DNA of 64,000 nucleotides, taken from the NCBI RefSeq assembly GCF_003854895.1, contig NZ_CP033966.1, positions 558,001-622,000 of the forward strand. Reading direction: 5' to 3'. Position 1 is the stretch's first letter, and every line of letters begins with the position of its first letter. The notes under the pieces are model-generated. The model worked only from the letters and a program-made list of their open reading frames with translations, had not been told where the DNA came from and did not search any database. Position numbers and translations under genes: made by a program. The stretch comes from Pigmentiphaga sp. H8. GTDB lineage: Bacteria > Pseudomonadota > Gammaproteobacteria > Burkholderiales > Burkholderiaceae_B. This document shows, in pieces, positions 24,219-33,107 of this stretch.

Positions 24219-25139
24219 ATGAACGCTCAACTCATCGCCACCCAGGTGCTGAACGGCCTGCAGCTCGGCATCCTGTTGTTCCTGATGTCGGCCGGCCTCA
24301 CGCTGGTGTTCGGGATCATGAACTTCGTCAATCTCGCGCACGGATCGCTCTACATGATGGGCGCCTATCTGGCGGCGGCCATGCTGGGGGCCTTCGACTC
24401 CTTCCTGCTGGCGCTGCTGCTGGCCGTGCCCGCCACCATACTGATTGGCCTGGCGGTCGATCGCCTGGTGCTGGCCGGCCTGTACTCGCGCGACCATCTG
24501 GACCAGGTGCTGGCCACGTTCGGCCTGATCCTGGTCTTCAACGAGATCGTGCGCTTCGCCTGGGGGCCGGCGCCGGTCTACATCAATGTGCCGCAGGTGC
24601 TGTCCGGAACGGTGGACCTGTTCGGCTTCCCGTATCCCGCGTACCGGTTCGCCATCATCGCGGTCGGGCTGGCGGCGGGCCTCGCGCTCTATGCCCTGAT
24701 CAACCGGACGCGCGTGGGCATGCTGATACGCGCCGGCGCGGCCGATGCGGAAATGGTGGGCGCGATGGGCGTCAACATCCGCCTGCTCAATGCCCTGATC
24801 TTCGGGCTGGGAGCCGGCCTTGCCGGGTTGGCGGGCGTGATGGCCGGTCCCATCCTGTCGGTGCAGCCCGGCATGGGCGAGCCCGTGCTGGTGCTGACCC
24901 TGGTCGTCATCGTGACCGGCGGCATCGGCTCCATACGGGGGGCTTTCTACGGCGCGCTGCTGGTCGGCCTGATCGATACGCTGGGGCGTGCCTTCCTGCC
25001 GGCGGTGTTCGATGCGCTGGCAAGCAAGGCCTTTGCCCAGGCCGCGGGTCCGGCGGTCGCGTCCATGCTCATCTACCTGCTGATGGCCCTGGTGCTGGCC
25101 ATGCGCCCGCACGGACTCTTTCCGGTGAGGCACGCATGA
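24219..25139 (+). CDS. ABC transporter permease, LivH type
   Basis: A 306-residue inner-membrane permease with about eight helices. The family segments are LGILLFLMSAGLTLVFGIMN, FVNLAHGSLYMMGAYLA and VTGGIGSIRGAFYGALLVGL. An ATG at 24177 is in frame but overlaps the binding-protein gene by 32 bases. The ATG at 24219, 11 bases after that stop, gives the typical MNAQLIATQVLNGLQLG start. It pairs with the LivM-type permease whose start overlaps its stop (ATGA). Confidence 0.94.
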   Translation: MNAQLIATQVLNGLQLGILLFLMSAGLTLVFGIMNFVNLAHGSLYMMGAYLAAAMLGAFDSFLLALLLAVPATILIGLAVDRLVLAGLYSRDHLDQVLATFGLILVFNEIVRFAWGPAPVYINVPQVLSGTVDLFGFPYPAYRFAIIAVGLAAGLALYALINRTRVGMLIRAGAADAEMVGAMGVNIRLLNALIFGLGAGLAGLAGVMAGPILSVQPGMGEPVLVLTLVVIVTGGIGSIRGAFYGALLVGLIDTLGRAFLPAVFDALASKAFAQAAGPAVASMLIYLLMALVLAMRPHGLFPVRHA

Positions 25140-26176
25140 GCTCGACCCCGTATGCCAAGGAGGCACTGCCGCGCGGCACGGGCGCGGCGGCCGTCGCAAT
25201 GGCCGTTCGCCGCGCCGCTCCCGCCGCCGCGGTCTTCCTGGCGCTGTGCCTGGTGCCGGTGGCCGCCCATCTGCTGGGCCAGCCGTTCTGGCTCGGCCTG
25301 GTCGCGCGCATCATGATCCTCGGGCTGGCGGCCGTGGGCCTGAACCTGGTGCTGGGATACGGCGGCATGGTCAGCCTGGGCCATGCGATGTACCTGGGCG
25401 TGGGCGCCTATTCGGTGGGAATCCTGTCGGCCCACGGCGTGGATTCGGGGCTGGTCCACATGTCGGTGGCGCTGGCCGTCGGCGCGGCCGTGGCGCTGGT
25501 CGTGGGGCTCATCTGCCTGAAGACCAGCGGCATGGCGTTCATCATGATCACGCTGGCCTTCGCGCAGATGTTCTATTTCCTGGCGATCAGCCTGAAGCAG
25601 TACGGCGGCGACGACGGGCTGACCATCGCGCAGCACAGCCGCGTGCCGGGCCTGTCGCTGGGCGACCCCTACCAGTTCTACCTGCTGGTGCTGGCCTTGC
25701 TGGCTGCGGTCTGTTTCCTGTGCCACCGGCTGGTCGGCTCGCGTTTCGGCATGGCGCTGCGCGGCAGCCGCCAGAATCCGCGCCGCATGCAGGCCCTGGG
25801 CTTTCCCATCCTGCGCTACCGCCTGGCCGCCTACGTGCTGTCGGCGATGATCGTGGTGGTGGCGGGGGTGCTGCTGGCCAACCTGGCTCGTTTCGCATCG
25901 CCTTCGTACATGAGCTGGACCCTGTCGGGGGATCTGGTGCTGATGTGCGTGCTGGGCGGCATGGCGACGTTGCTGGGGCCGATCGTGGGGGCGGCGGCCT
26001 TCGTGCTGCTGGAGGAGTTCCTGTCCAGCATGCCGCTCGAACTGCCTCCCGTGCTGGCGGACCTGGTGCGTACCCATTGGCTGGGTTTCTTCGGCGTTTT
26101 CGTCGTGGGGGTCGTCCTGTTCGCGAGGCGCGGGCTTTATGGCGCCGTGGCGACGGGTGGAGACGCCGATGACTGA
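25136..26176 (+). CDS. ABC transporter permease, LivM type
   Basis: A 346-residue inner-membrane permease with about ten hydrophobic segments. The LivM signature is LGLAAVGLNLVLGYGGMVSL, followed by GHAMYLGVGAYSVGIL. A C-terminal segment, MCVLGGMATLLGPIVGAAAF, faces the ATPase. Its ATG overlaps the LivH stop by 4 bases and its 3' end overlaps the first ATPase gene by 8 bases, so translation is coupled throughout the operon. The N terminus has an Ala-rich cytoplasmic lead of about 25 residues. Confidence 0.94.
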   Translation: MSSTPYAKEALPRGTGAAAVAMAVRRAAPAAAVFLALCLVPVAAHLLGQPFWLGLVARIMILGLAAVGLNLVLGYGGMVSLGHAMYLGVGAYSVGILSAHGVDSGLVHMSVALAVGAAVALVVGLICLKTSGMAFIMITLAFAQMFYFLAISLKQYGGDDGLTIAQHSRVPGLSLGDPYQFYLLVLALLAAVCFLCHRLVGSRFGMALRGSRQNPRRMQALGFPILRYRLAAYVLSAMIVVVAGVLLANLARFASPSYMSWTLSGDLVLMCVLGGMATLLGPIVGAAAFVLLEEFLSSMPLELPPVLADLVRTHWLGFFGVFVVGVVLFARRGLYGAVATGGDADD

Positions 26177-26918
26177 CATCCTGTGCGCGAGCGGGCTGGC
26201 CAAGCGCTACGGCGCCCTGAAGGTGACCGACGACCTGAGCCTCGAGCTGAAGAAGGGCGAGCTTCATGCCGTCATCGGCCCCAACGGCGCGGGCAAGACC
26301 ACGCTCATCCATCAACTGGCCGGAGAGATCGCCCCCGACAGCGGCCGCATCACGCTCCGGGGGCGGGACATCACGCGCATGCCGGTCTACCGGCGCGCCC
26401 TGTCGGGCCTGGGGCGCTCCTATCAGATCACGTCGGTGTTCCGGGAGTTCACCGTGCTCGAGAACGTGATGCTGGCGGTGCAGGCGGGGCAGGGGCACAG
26501 TTTCCGTTTCTGGCGACGGGCCCGTGGCGACGAGAGCCTGGCACGCCCGGCGCGCGACGCGCTCGAGCGGGTCAGGCTGGCGTCGGCCGCCCGGCGGCGT
26601 ACGGGAACGCTGGCCCACGGCGAGATGCGGCAACTGGAGATCGCCATGGCGCTGGCCATGCGGCCCGAAGTGCTGTTGCTGGACGAGCCCATGGCGGGCA
26701 TGAGCCGGCAGGAAACCGCCGGCCTGGTGGACTTGCTGCGCGAGCTCAAGCGTGCCTACAGCATCGTGCTGGTCGAGCACGACATGGACGCGGTCTTTGC
26801 CCTGGCCGACCGTATCAGCGTGTTGTCCTACGGCCGCGTCATCGCTTGCGGCACGCCGGAAGAGATCCGCGGCAACGACGAGGTGCGCACCGCCTACCTG
26901 GGAGATGGAAATGATTGA
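26169..26918 (+). CDS. ABC transporter ATP-binding protein, LivG type
   Basis: A 249-residue ATPase. Walker A is GPNGAGKTT at about residue 40, the Q-loop GRSYQITSVF, the signature LAHGEMRQLEIAMAL, Walker B VLLLDEPMAGM and the switch His in LVEHDMD. The signature replaces LSGGQ with LAHGE; LSHGE-type variants are common in this subfamily. The start at 26169 overlaps the permease gene by 8 bases. It acts with the LivF-type ATPase encoded next to power the transporter. Confidence 0.95.
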   Translation: MTDILCASGLAKRYGALKVTDDLSLELKKGELHAVIGPNGAGKTTLIHQLAGEIAPDSGRITLRGRDITRMPVYRRALSGLGRSYQITSVFREFTVLENVMLAVQAGQGHSFRFWRRARGDESLARPARDALERVRLASAARRRTGTLAHGEMRQLEIAMALAMRPEVLLLDEPMAGMSRQETAGLVDLLRELKRAYSIVLVEHDMDAVFALADRISVLSYGRVIACGTPEEIRGNDEVRTAYLGDGND

Positions 26919-27654
26919 ACGGGTCCGGTCGAACGAGAGGACGCCGGCGCCGCTGCTCAGCCTGAGCGGCGTCGAGGCGGCGTATGGAACCAGCCAGGCG
27001 CTGTTCGGCGTCGACCTGGAGATCCACGCCGGCGAATGTGTCGCCTTGCTGGGCCGCAACGGCATGGGCAAGTCCACCACCGTCAAGTCCATCATGGGGC
27101 TGTTGCGGCTGCGGGGAGGCGACGTCGAATGGCGGGGCCGCAGCCTGCGGCCACTGGGCGCGCACCAGATCGCGCGGGCCGGCCTGGGGCTGGTGCCCGA
27201 GGGCCGGCGGGTCTTTCCGAACCTGACGGTACGCGAGAACCTGATCGCCACGGCGCGCGTGTCGCCAAGCCGGACGGCCGGCTGGTCCCTGGACGACATC
27301 TACGGCATGTTTCCGCGGCTGCGCGAGCGCGAGCGGAACCTGGGGTGCCATCTGTCCGGCGGCGAACAGCAGATGCTCGCCATCGGCCGCGCGTTGATGA
27401 CGGCGCCGGAGCTGCTGATCCTGGACGAGGCCACCGAAGGGCTGGCACCGCTGGTCCGGGGCGACATCTGGCGCTGCATCGAACTGCTCAAGCGGCGCGG
27501 ACTCGCGCTGCTGGTGATCGACAAGAACCTGGGACCGCTGATGCGGGTGGCCGATCGCCACTACATCCTCGAGAAGGGCGCCGTCGTGTGGCGGGGCTCC
27601 TCGCAAGCGCTGCGGGACCGACCCGAGCTGGTGCGCGACTACATCGGCATGTAG
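26911..27654 (+). CDS. ABC transporter ATP-binding protein, LivF type
   Basis: A 247-residue ATPase. Walker A is GRNGMGKST, the signature LSGGEQQMLAIGRALM, Walker B LLILDEATEGL; the family then has a Lys-rich D-loop region VIDKNLGPLMRVADRHYILEKG. The start at 26911 has GGAG six bases upstream and overlaps the previous gene by 8 bases. An ATG two codons earlier lacks SD spacing. It is the last of the transporter genes, followed after 40 bases by the NDH-2-like gene. Confidence 0.95.
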   Translation: MIERVRSNERTPAPLLSLSGVEAAYGTSQALFGVDLEIHAGECVALLGRNGMGKSTTVKSIMGLLRLRGGDVEWRGRSLRPLGAHQIARAGLGLVPEGRRVFPNLTVRENLIATARVSPSRTAGWSLDDIYGMFPRLRERERNLGCHLSGGEQQMLAIGRALMTAPELLILDEATEGLAPLVRGDIWRCIELLKRRGLALLVIDKNLGPLMRVADRHYILEKGAVVWRGSSQALRDRPELVRDYIGM

Positions 27655-27694
27655 CGTGCCGGCCTGTTATGTTTGAAGCAAAGGAGCTGTCTAG

Positions 27695-28927
27695 ATGAAA
27701 CGCATCGTGGTATTGGGCGGCGGCTTCGCCGGATTGTGGAGCGCGGTAGGCGCCGCCAGGAAGCTGGAGGAACACGGCATCGGGCCGGATGCCGTGCGCG
27801 TGACCCTGGTCGACCAGAACGATTTCCACAGCATCCGCGTCCGCAATTACGAAGAGGACCTCGACGCGACCATCGTACCGTTTTCGCAGGTGCTGGATCC
27901 GATAGGCGTGGAGCGGCTCCGGGGCGTGGTCACCGGCGTCGATGCCGAGCGCCGCGTGGTCGAGGTGCGCACGGACGCGGGCGTGGTGCCCGTCCGCTAT
28001 GACCGCCTCGTCTACGCGCTGGGCAGCCGGGTGCAGCGGCCATCCATTCCCGGCCTGGCCGAGCATTCCTTCGACATCGATACCTATCACGGCGCCAAGC
28101 GGCTCGATGCGCACCTGCACGCGCTGGCGCGTGGCGGCCGGGACCCGGGCCGGCTGCGCGTGCTGGTCGTAGGGGCGGGCCTGACCGGGATCGAGCTGGC
28201 GTGCGAACTGCCAGCCAGGCTTGCGAAGCTGTCGGCCCAGGCGCACGACCGGCCGGCACCCCGGGTCGTCCTGGCCGATGCCAGCCCCTTCATCGGTCCG
28301 GACATGGGCGACGAGGCGCGGCCCGTCATCGTCGAGGCGCTGGCTGCCCAGGGCGTGGAAATGCGCCCGGGCGTGTCCATCGCTGCGCTGGACGCACGCG
28401 GCGCGACGCTGGCCGGCGGGGAGCGGATCGAGGCGGCGACCGTCGTCTGGTGCGCCGGCATGCGGGCCAACGGCCTGGGCGATGCCTTCCCCGCGGCAAG
28501 GGACGGGCTCGGCCGCCTGGAAGTGGACGAGTTCATGCGCGTGCGGGGAATGCCCCACGTGTTCGCCGCCGGGGACGCCGCCCGCGCGGTACTCGATGGC
28601 GAACATGCCTCGGTCATGTCCTGCCAGCATGGCCGGCCCATGGGCCGCTACGCCGGCTACAACGTCGCGGCGGACCTGATCGGCGAACCCATGCTGCCCC
28701 TGTACATCGACTGGTACGTGACCGTGCTGGACCTGGGCGAGTGGGGCGCCGTCTATACCGGCGGCTGGGACCGCCGGATCATCTCGACGCGCGAAGCGGC
28801 CAAGGCGACCAAGCGGACCATCAACCGCGAGCGCATCTATCCGCCACGCAGTGGGAACCGGTCGGAGATCCTGGCGGCGGCCACGCCCCAGGTGCAGGAG
28901 CCGCCGGAAGTACGCGGCCGGAGCTGA
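27695..28927 (+). CDS. NAD(P)/FAD-dependent oxidoreductase, NDH-2-like
   Basis: A 410-residue flavoprotein of the type-II NADH dehydrogenase family. FAD motifs are VVLGGGFAGLWSA at residue 5 and VFAAGDAARAV near 290. The nucleotide motif is VLVVGAGLTGIELACELPAR near 152. AAGGAG precedes the ATG. NDH-2 enzymes pass electrons from NADH to quinone at the inner face of the membrane without pumping protons. The C-terminal region is basic and amphipathic and could associate with the membrane. It follows the ABC operon by 40 bases and may be co-transcribed, an unusual combination. It could also be a related enzyme with another acceptor. Confidence 0.85.
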   Translation: MKRIVVLGGGFAGLWSAVGAARKLEEHGIGPDAVRVTLVDQNDFHSIRVRNYEEDLDATIVPFSQVLDPIGVERLRGVVTGVDAERRVVEVRTDAGVVPVRYDRLVYALGSRVQRPSIPGLAEHSFDIDTYHGAKRLDAHLHALARGGRDPGRLRVLVVGAGLTGIELACELPARLAKLSAQAHDRPAPRVVLADASPFIGPDMGDEARPVIVEALAAQGVEMRPGVSIAALDARGATLAGGERIEAATVVWCAGMRANGLGDAFPAARDGLGRLEVDEFMRVRGMPHVFAAGDAARAVLDGEHASVMSCQHGRPMGRYAGYNVAADLIGEPMLPLYIDWYVTVLDLGEWGAVYTGGWDRRIISTREAAKATKRTINRERIYPPRSGNRSEILAAATPQVQEPPEVRGRS

Positions 28928-28943
28928 CCCGCGCGTGCCGGCC

Positions 28944-29759
28944 CTAGCGGATCGACACGCGGTGCATGGTCCGCGGCGAGGGGTAGTAGTCGTTGACCGC
29001 ATAGTGCTGGGTGGCCAGGTTGTCCCAGACGGCCACCGAGCCCTTGCGCCAGTTGAACCGCACCTGCCATTCCGGCACGCGCGCAAGGCCCGCCAGGAAG
29101 GACAGCATGTGGGCGCCGTCGTCGTGCCCCATCTGGTTGATGCGCGTGGTGTACAGGCTGTTGACGAAGACCACGCGCCTGCCGGTGGCGGGATGGGCCA
29201 GGAAGACCGGCTGGTCCACCGGAGGATAGCGGCGGCGCATGGCGTGGTACTGCTCGTCGCCGTCGGGTTTGCCCTTGAGGTTGTTCACGAGCGCGGGGGC
29301 TTCCCAATGGTGAACGGCGGTCATGCCCGCCAGGTAGCGGCGCAGTCCTTCGTCCAGCGAGTCGTGCGCCGCCGTCATGCTTGCCCACATGGTGTCCCCG
29401 CCTACCTCGGGCACCTCGACCGCGTACAGGCAGGCGGCCACCGGCGGGCGGGGCTGCCAGGTCAGGTCGGCGTGCCAGATGTCGGTGCCGGTCTCCTTGC
29501 CGCGGGTCACGAGCATTTCCACGTAGGGGTTGGCCGGGTGCGACGGGAAGGTCGAGGACACCGGTTCGACGTTGCCGAACACTTGCGAGAAGAACACCTG
29601 GGCATCGGGCGAGAGCCGCTGCTCGCGGAAGAAGATGACCTGGCGCTCGGCCAGGAGGGCGCGCAGCCGGTCGGCGTGGCGGGTGACCTCGGCCGCGTCG
29701 GCAAGGTCGATGTCCAGCACTTCCGAACCTATGGCCGGCGTAAGGGGGCGGATCAGCAT
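28944..29759 (-). CDS. TauD/TfdA-family 2-oxoglutarate-dependent dioxygenase
   Basis: A 271-residue iron(II)/2-oxoglutarate dioxygenase. The facial triad is His96 and Asp98 in DIWHADLTW and His266 in TMHRVSIR, five residues from the C terminus. The start at 29759 has GGAGA at good spacing; a longer upstream frame runs into the binding-protein gene and is spurious. TauD oxidises taurine to release sulfite; relatives cleave other sulfonates, phenoxyacids or N-alkyl groups. It is last of a TetR-controlled group with a TauA-like binding protein and a Rieske oxygenase. It converges on the NDH-2-like gene with a 16-base gap. Confidence 0.92.
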   Translation of the reverse strand: MLIRPLTPAIGSEVLDIDLADAAEVTRHADRLRALLAERQVIFFREQRLSPDAQVFFSQVFGNVEPVSSTFPSHPANPYVEMLVTRGKETGTDIWHADLTWQPRPPVAACLYAVEVPEVGGDTMWASMTAAHDSLDEGLRRYLAGMTAVHHWEAPALVNNLKGKPDGDEQYHAMRRRYPPVDQPVFLAHPATGRRVVFVNSLYTTRINQMGHDDGAHMLSFLAGLARVPEWQVRFNWRKGSVAVWDNLATQHYAVNDYYPSPRTMHRVSIR

Positions 29760-29781
29760 GATGTCTCCGGACGATGGGGCG

Positions 29782-30789
29782 CTACGGCGCCTTGCCGACG
29801 AAGCGGTCGGTATAGAAGTCTTCCAGCGGCGCGCGCCTGGCCAGCAAGCCTTCCTTGACATAGAAGTCCTGCAGCCGTCCCAGCAGGGCCGGGTCCATCT
29901 TGCCGGGCACGGCCTGCCCGGGATAGATGTCGCGGGCGTACGCGCCGATGATCTGCGCGACGTAGTCGCGCTTGTCCTGGTAGGCGGGAGCGGCGGCGAT
30001 GAAGTCGTCGACGGCGGCGTCCGGGTCCTGCATGATCTCGCGCATGGCCCGCAGGGTGGCGCCGACCACTTTCTGGACCAGCTCGGGCCGGGTGCGTATC
30101 GTTTCGTCCGAGGCCACGATGGCCTGGGGCAGGCCGGGAAATACCTGGTCGCCATGGAACACGCGTACCTTGGCGCCCGCGTTGATCGCCGCCAGGGCCC
30201 AGTCGGGCGTGGCGACCATGGCGTCGGCTTCGCGGGTGGCGAACAGTTTCCAGACGCCGGTCGGGCCGGCGGCCTGGACGTTCACGGCCTTCTTGTCCAC
30301 GCCGTAGTGCTTGAGCATCCCCAGGAAGCTGTAATAGATCGAATCGGTGTACGAGCCGACCGTGACCGTCTTGCCGCGCAGGTCCGCCGGTGTCTTGATG
30401 CGGGTGTCGTCCTCGTGGACCACGACGCGCATCAGGGAGTGGCCGCCCAGCACGGCGACGACCTTGATGGGGATGCCGTTGGGCCGCAGGAACAGCGGGG
30501 CGTCGCCCACCGAGCTGCCCGCCAGGGCGGTGCCGGCGCCCACCTGCTTGGCCACCTGGACCCCGCCGCCATTGGCCGCCATCAGGTTCACCTTCAGGCC
30601 CTGGGCCTGGTAGTAGCCGCGGGCCTGCGCCAGTATCCACGGCGCGAACCCGGGCAGCGTGGGCGGGGCGGGGGTCAGGACCGTGATCTCTTCCGGCGCG
30701 GCCGCAGCCTGGACGCCGGTCCCGGCCAGCGCCCAGCAACAGGCCAGCGACCCGACGGCGCGCAGTATCGATGAGCGGGGAGGCAGCAT
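29782..30789 (-). CDS. ABC transporter substrate-binding protein, SsuA/TauA/NMT1 type
   Basis: A 335-residue exported binding protein. The signal region is MLPPRSSILRAVGSLACCWA with cleavage near AAA-APE; a Cys pair in the signal could suggest a lipoprotein but the spacing is poor. Family segments are APWILAQARGYYQAQGLKVN and LRGKTVTVGSYTDSIYYSFL. The fold serves sulfonates, taurine, nitrate and pyrimidine precursors. No permease or ATPase lies next to it; the permease pair at the window's left edge is too far away to call partner. Co-location with tauD-like and Rieske genes suggests a sulfonated or methylated aromatic substrate, as inference. Confidence 0.92.
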   Translation of the reverse strand: MLPPRSSILRAVGSLACCWALAGTGVQAAAAPEEITVLTPAPPTLPGFAPWILAQARGYYQAQGLKVNLMAANGGGVQVAKQVGAGTALAGSSVGDAPLFLRPNGIPIKVVAVLGGHSLMRVVVHEDDTRIKTPADLRGKTVTVGSYTDSIYYSFLGMLKHYGVDKKAVNVQAAGPTGVWKLFATREADAMVATPDWALAAINAGAKVRVFHGDQVFPGLPQAIVASDETIRTRPELVQKVVGATLRAMREIMQDPDAAVDDFIAAAPAYQDKRDYVAQIIGAYARDIYPGQAVPGKMDPALLGRLQDFYVKEGLLARRAPLEDFYTDRFVGKAP

Positions 30790-30832
30790 GGCGGATACTC
30801 CTTCACGTGTATGGCGGGGGCAGGGCGGGGGG

Positions 30833-31882
30833 CTAGCGGGTGCCGGGGGATTGGGCGTTGCGTTCGGCTTCGATCAGGCGGGCGAGCATCCGGCGCGCCT
30901 TGACCGGCGCCAGGTCGGGAGCGAGGTAGACCGGATGCAGCGACGCCATGTCGGCGCCCGGTCCGAGGTTGTCCTGCTGCGCTTCGATCATCGGTTCGTC
31001 TTCCAGCATGAAGGCGCGTTCGGTGGTCGCTTGTATCCAGTCGGTCAGTTCGTCGTCGGCCGGGGACTGGCTGCGCGTTGCCGCCCAGAAGTAATGCGTA
31101 CGGGTGCCGCTTTCCGGCGTCGGCAGGTGCAGGAACGACAGGGTGACCCCGTCGCGGGGGTCGGCGCCGGCCTCGGTGGCGCCGACGTCCAGGAACAGGG
31201 TACTGGGGGGATGCCAGCGGATGCATGACCGCGCGTCGCCGGTGGCGCCGGGCCTGCCCCAGCACCGGCCCAGCAGCGGGCTGACGGTACAGCCCGGCTT
31301 CCAGCGGTTCGCATGGACCACGCCATCCGCCTCGAGGACTTCATGGCGGGTATTGCCGATGGCGCCGCCGGTGGCAAAGGCGGGATGCAGGTATTCGACG
31401 TGGCTGAGGTCGAGCAGGTTGTCGATGACGAGCTGGTAGTGCGCCTCGATGCGCAGGTAGCCCCATTGCGTCCGGTATCCCGGCCGTGCGTCGAACGGAG
31501 ACAGGTCGGGCAGCAGCGCGGCGTCGGCGCGCGCCGGATCGCCCGCCCACAGCCAGATGAAGCCGTAGCGCGCCACCAGCGGATAGGCGCGGATGCCGGC
31601 GTGGGCGGGGATCTGCGGGCCGTGCGGGTTGTGCACGCACCGGCCGGTGCGGTCGTAGCGCAGCCCATGGTAGCCGCACTGGATTTCGTCGCCATGCACG
31701 GTGCCCCGGGACAGCGGCGCGAAGCGGTGCGCGCAGCGATCCTGCAGGGCGACGGGGCCGCCGTCCAGGCCGCGGAACAATACCACCGGCGTATCCAGGA
31801 GCACCCGGCGCAGGGGGGTGCGCGTGACCTCGGCTTCCGCCGCGGCTGCATACCAGGCATTGCGCAGATATTCCAAGGCCAT
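30833..31882 (-). CDS. Rieske non-heme iron oxygenase (VanA-like)
   Basis: A 349-residue oxygenase. The Rieske ligands are Cys50, His52 (CAHRFAPL), Cys69 and His72 (CGYHGL). The mononuclear iron site is D-L-S-HVEYLH (His-x4-His) at about residues 160-166. The length and single-subunit type match vanillate O-demethylase oxygenase and related toluene-sulfonate or dicamba demethylases. No VanB-type reductase is adjacent, so electrons must come from elsewhere. A perfect 9+9 inverted repeat lies 32-53 bases before its start and a tetR gene lies directly upstream on the same strand. Confidence 0.93.
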   Translation of the reverse strand: MALEYLRNAWYAAAAEAEVTRTPLRRVLLDTPVVLFRGLDGGPVALQDRCAHRFAPLSRGTVHGDEIQCGYHGLRYDRTGRCVHNPHGPQIPAHAGIRAYPLVARYGFIWLWAGDPARADAALLPDLSPFDARPGYRTQWGYLRIEAHYQLVIDNLLDLSHVEYLHPAFATGGAIGNTRHEVLEADGVVHANRWKPGCTVSPLLGRCWGRPGATGDARSCIRWHPPSTLFLDVGATEAGADPRDGVTLSFLHLPTPESGTRTHYFWAATRSQSPADDELTDWIQATTERAFMLEDEPMIEAQQDNLGPGADMASLHPVYLAPDLAPVKARRMLARLIEAERNAQSPGTR

Positions 31883-31913
31883 CCCCCGAACCCGCCCGCA
31901 TCCGGCCGGTCAA

Positions 31914-31935
31914 TAATTACCATAAGTGGTAATTA
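31914..31935. promoter_or_regulatory. Perfect palindrome between tetR and the Rieske oxygenase gene
   Basis: TAATTACCA (31914-31922) and TGGTAATTA (31927-31935) are perfect inverted copies with a 4-base spacer TAAG. The site is AT-rich against a GC-rich background and lies 32-53 bases before the oxygenase start, where a promoter is expected. Size and symmetry suit a TetR dimer; the regulator encoded just upstream is the likely binder. Confidence 0.65.
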
Positions 31936-31983
31936 AAATCAGGATAAGGCGGCTGGAACCGGGCGTCAACGCCGGGGGAATCC

Positions 31984-32673
31984 CTAGGTGCCGGGCGAGG
32001 GGGGCTGCTTGCCGCCTTCCGGCCGGATCTGGTCTTCCAGCATGCGCGCGACGAAGTCGACGTAGGCATCCATCATCGTCTCGGCCCGGGGGCCGGTTCC
32101 GAACAGGGTCTCGATGAGCGGCTGGGCCGTCGAGACGAAGGCGGGCACGCCTATCAATATCAGGTGCACGAAACGCGGATCGACGGCCGGGGGCGCGCCC
32201 TCGGGAAAAAGCATGGCGGTGATCTCCAACCCGCGCGCGGTGACGCGCTGGATGGGCGTCGGCGCGTCCGCGTCGTCCTCGCTCCTGGGGGCATGGTAGA
32301 TCTCGGCCAGCGCCAGCCGCTCGAAATGGGGATGCTGCCGCATGAACTCGAGGCGCAGCGCCAGGCGTGCCTTGAGCTGCTCGCGCAGGGGCCCCGGCTG
32401 CCGCAGCGCCTGTTCCATGCGGTCCTGCAGCTGGCGCATGAGGAATTCGGTCACCTCGTGCAGCAAACCCCGCAGATCGCCGAAGTAATAGCGCACCAGC
32501 GACCGGTTCACCCCCGCTTCGGCGGCGATCTCGAGGATGGTGAGTTCTTCCGGGGTGCGGCGCTTGAGCAGGCCCACGGTGCAGTCGATGATACGATCCC
32601 GGCCTACCGACTGGCTGTCGATGGGCCGGCCGGCGCCGCGCGGAGCCGGGGCGTCTTTTTTCGTTCTGGGCAT
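31984..32673 (-). CDS. TetR-family transcriptional regulator
   Basis: A 229-residue TetR regulator. The N-terminal helix-turn-helix is ILEIAAEAGVNRSLVRYYFG at about residues 45-64, preceded by a basic Pro/Arg arm. The rest is an all-helical ligand domain with no recognisable ligand signature. It lies 101 bases upstream of the Rieske oxygenase gene on the same strand, with the palindrome between. It may repress the oxygenase, binding-protein and dioxygenase genes. Confidence 0.92.
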   Translation of the reverse strand: MPRTKKDAPAPRGAGRPIDSQSVGRDRIIDCTVGLLKRRTPEELTILEIAAEAGVNRSLVRYYFGDLRGLLHEVTEFLMRQLQDRMEQALRQPGPLREQLKARLALRLEFMRQHPHFERLALAEIYHAPRSEDDADAPTPIQRVTARGLEITAMLFPEGAPPAVDPRFVHLILIGVPAFVSTAQPLIETLFGTGPRAETMMDAYVDFVARMLEDQIRPEGGKQPPSPGT

Positions 32674-33107
32674 GGATCGGGCCGGCGGCGAGTGTGGCGA
32701 CGCGCCATTCTAGTTAGTCCGGGCCCCTTGTGCCCGCCGCGGTACGCCCGAGCAGATCTTTCGTTGACAGTCTCGCGCGGGGCACGCTATTATGGCAAGC
32801 TCTCTGGAGTCGGCTCGCCCGGGCCGCGCGTTCTTTGATGTGCAGAATTGCAATATCCGGCAGGCACAATCGCTCGGATGTCCCGCAAACACTGCCTTTC
32901 TCAAGAGCCGCGTCGCGGCGTTCCTCCCCCAGCAGGTTTTCATGCCGCACGATCGTGCGGCCCGTGCATGTTCCTCTTCCGGTTCGCCCCGGTTGCGGCT
33001 TCCTGCTCGGGGCCGCGCTGCCGGATGGCTTGTTGTAGACGTCTGGGCCTTGTGACGTAGGCCGCAGACCTAACCAAAAGACCCCAAAAGGTTACGGAAG
33101 AGGGCTT
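32674..33107 (+). other. rpsL upstream region and mRNA leader (434 bases, no gene)
   Basis: The stretch holds the rpsL promoter at 32764-32793 and then about 310 bases of leader. Near its end GTCTGGGCCT (33041-33050) pairs imperfectly with AGGCCGCAGAC (ending 33069), a possible leader hairpin before the ribosome-binding site. Short open frames on both strands show no family likeness and are probably chance. rpoC, which precedes rpsL in many beta-proteobacteria, is not here. Confidence 0.6.
32764..32793 (+). promoter_or_regulatory. Sigma-70-type promoter of the str operon
   Basis: TTGACA at 32764-32769, an 18-base spacer and TATTAT at 32788-32793. It is the best consensus match in the 434-base region before rpsL and points towards it. 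Confidence 0.75.

Noticed and set aside
26169..26918. Defective ABC ATPase because the signature is LAHGE instead of LSGGQ
   Set aside because: LSHGE-like signatures are normal in LivG-type ATPases, and Walker A, Walker B and switch His are intact.
32710..32943. Small minus-strand gene of 77 codons before rpsL
   Set aside because: It lies over the rpsL promoter and leader, has no ribosome-binding site I trust, and no family likeness.
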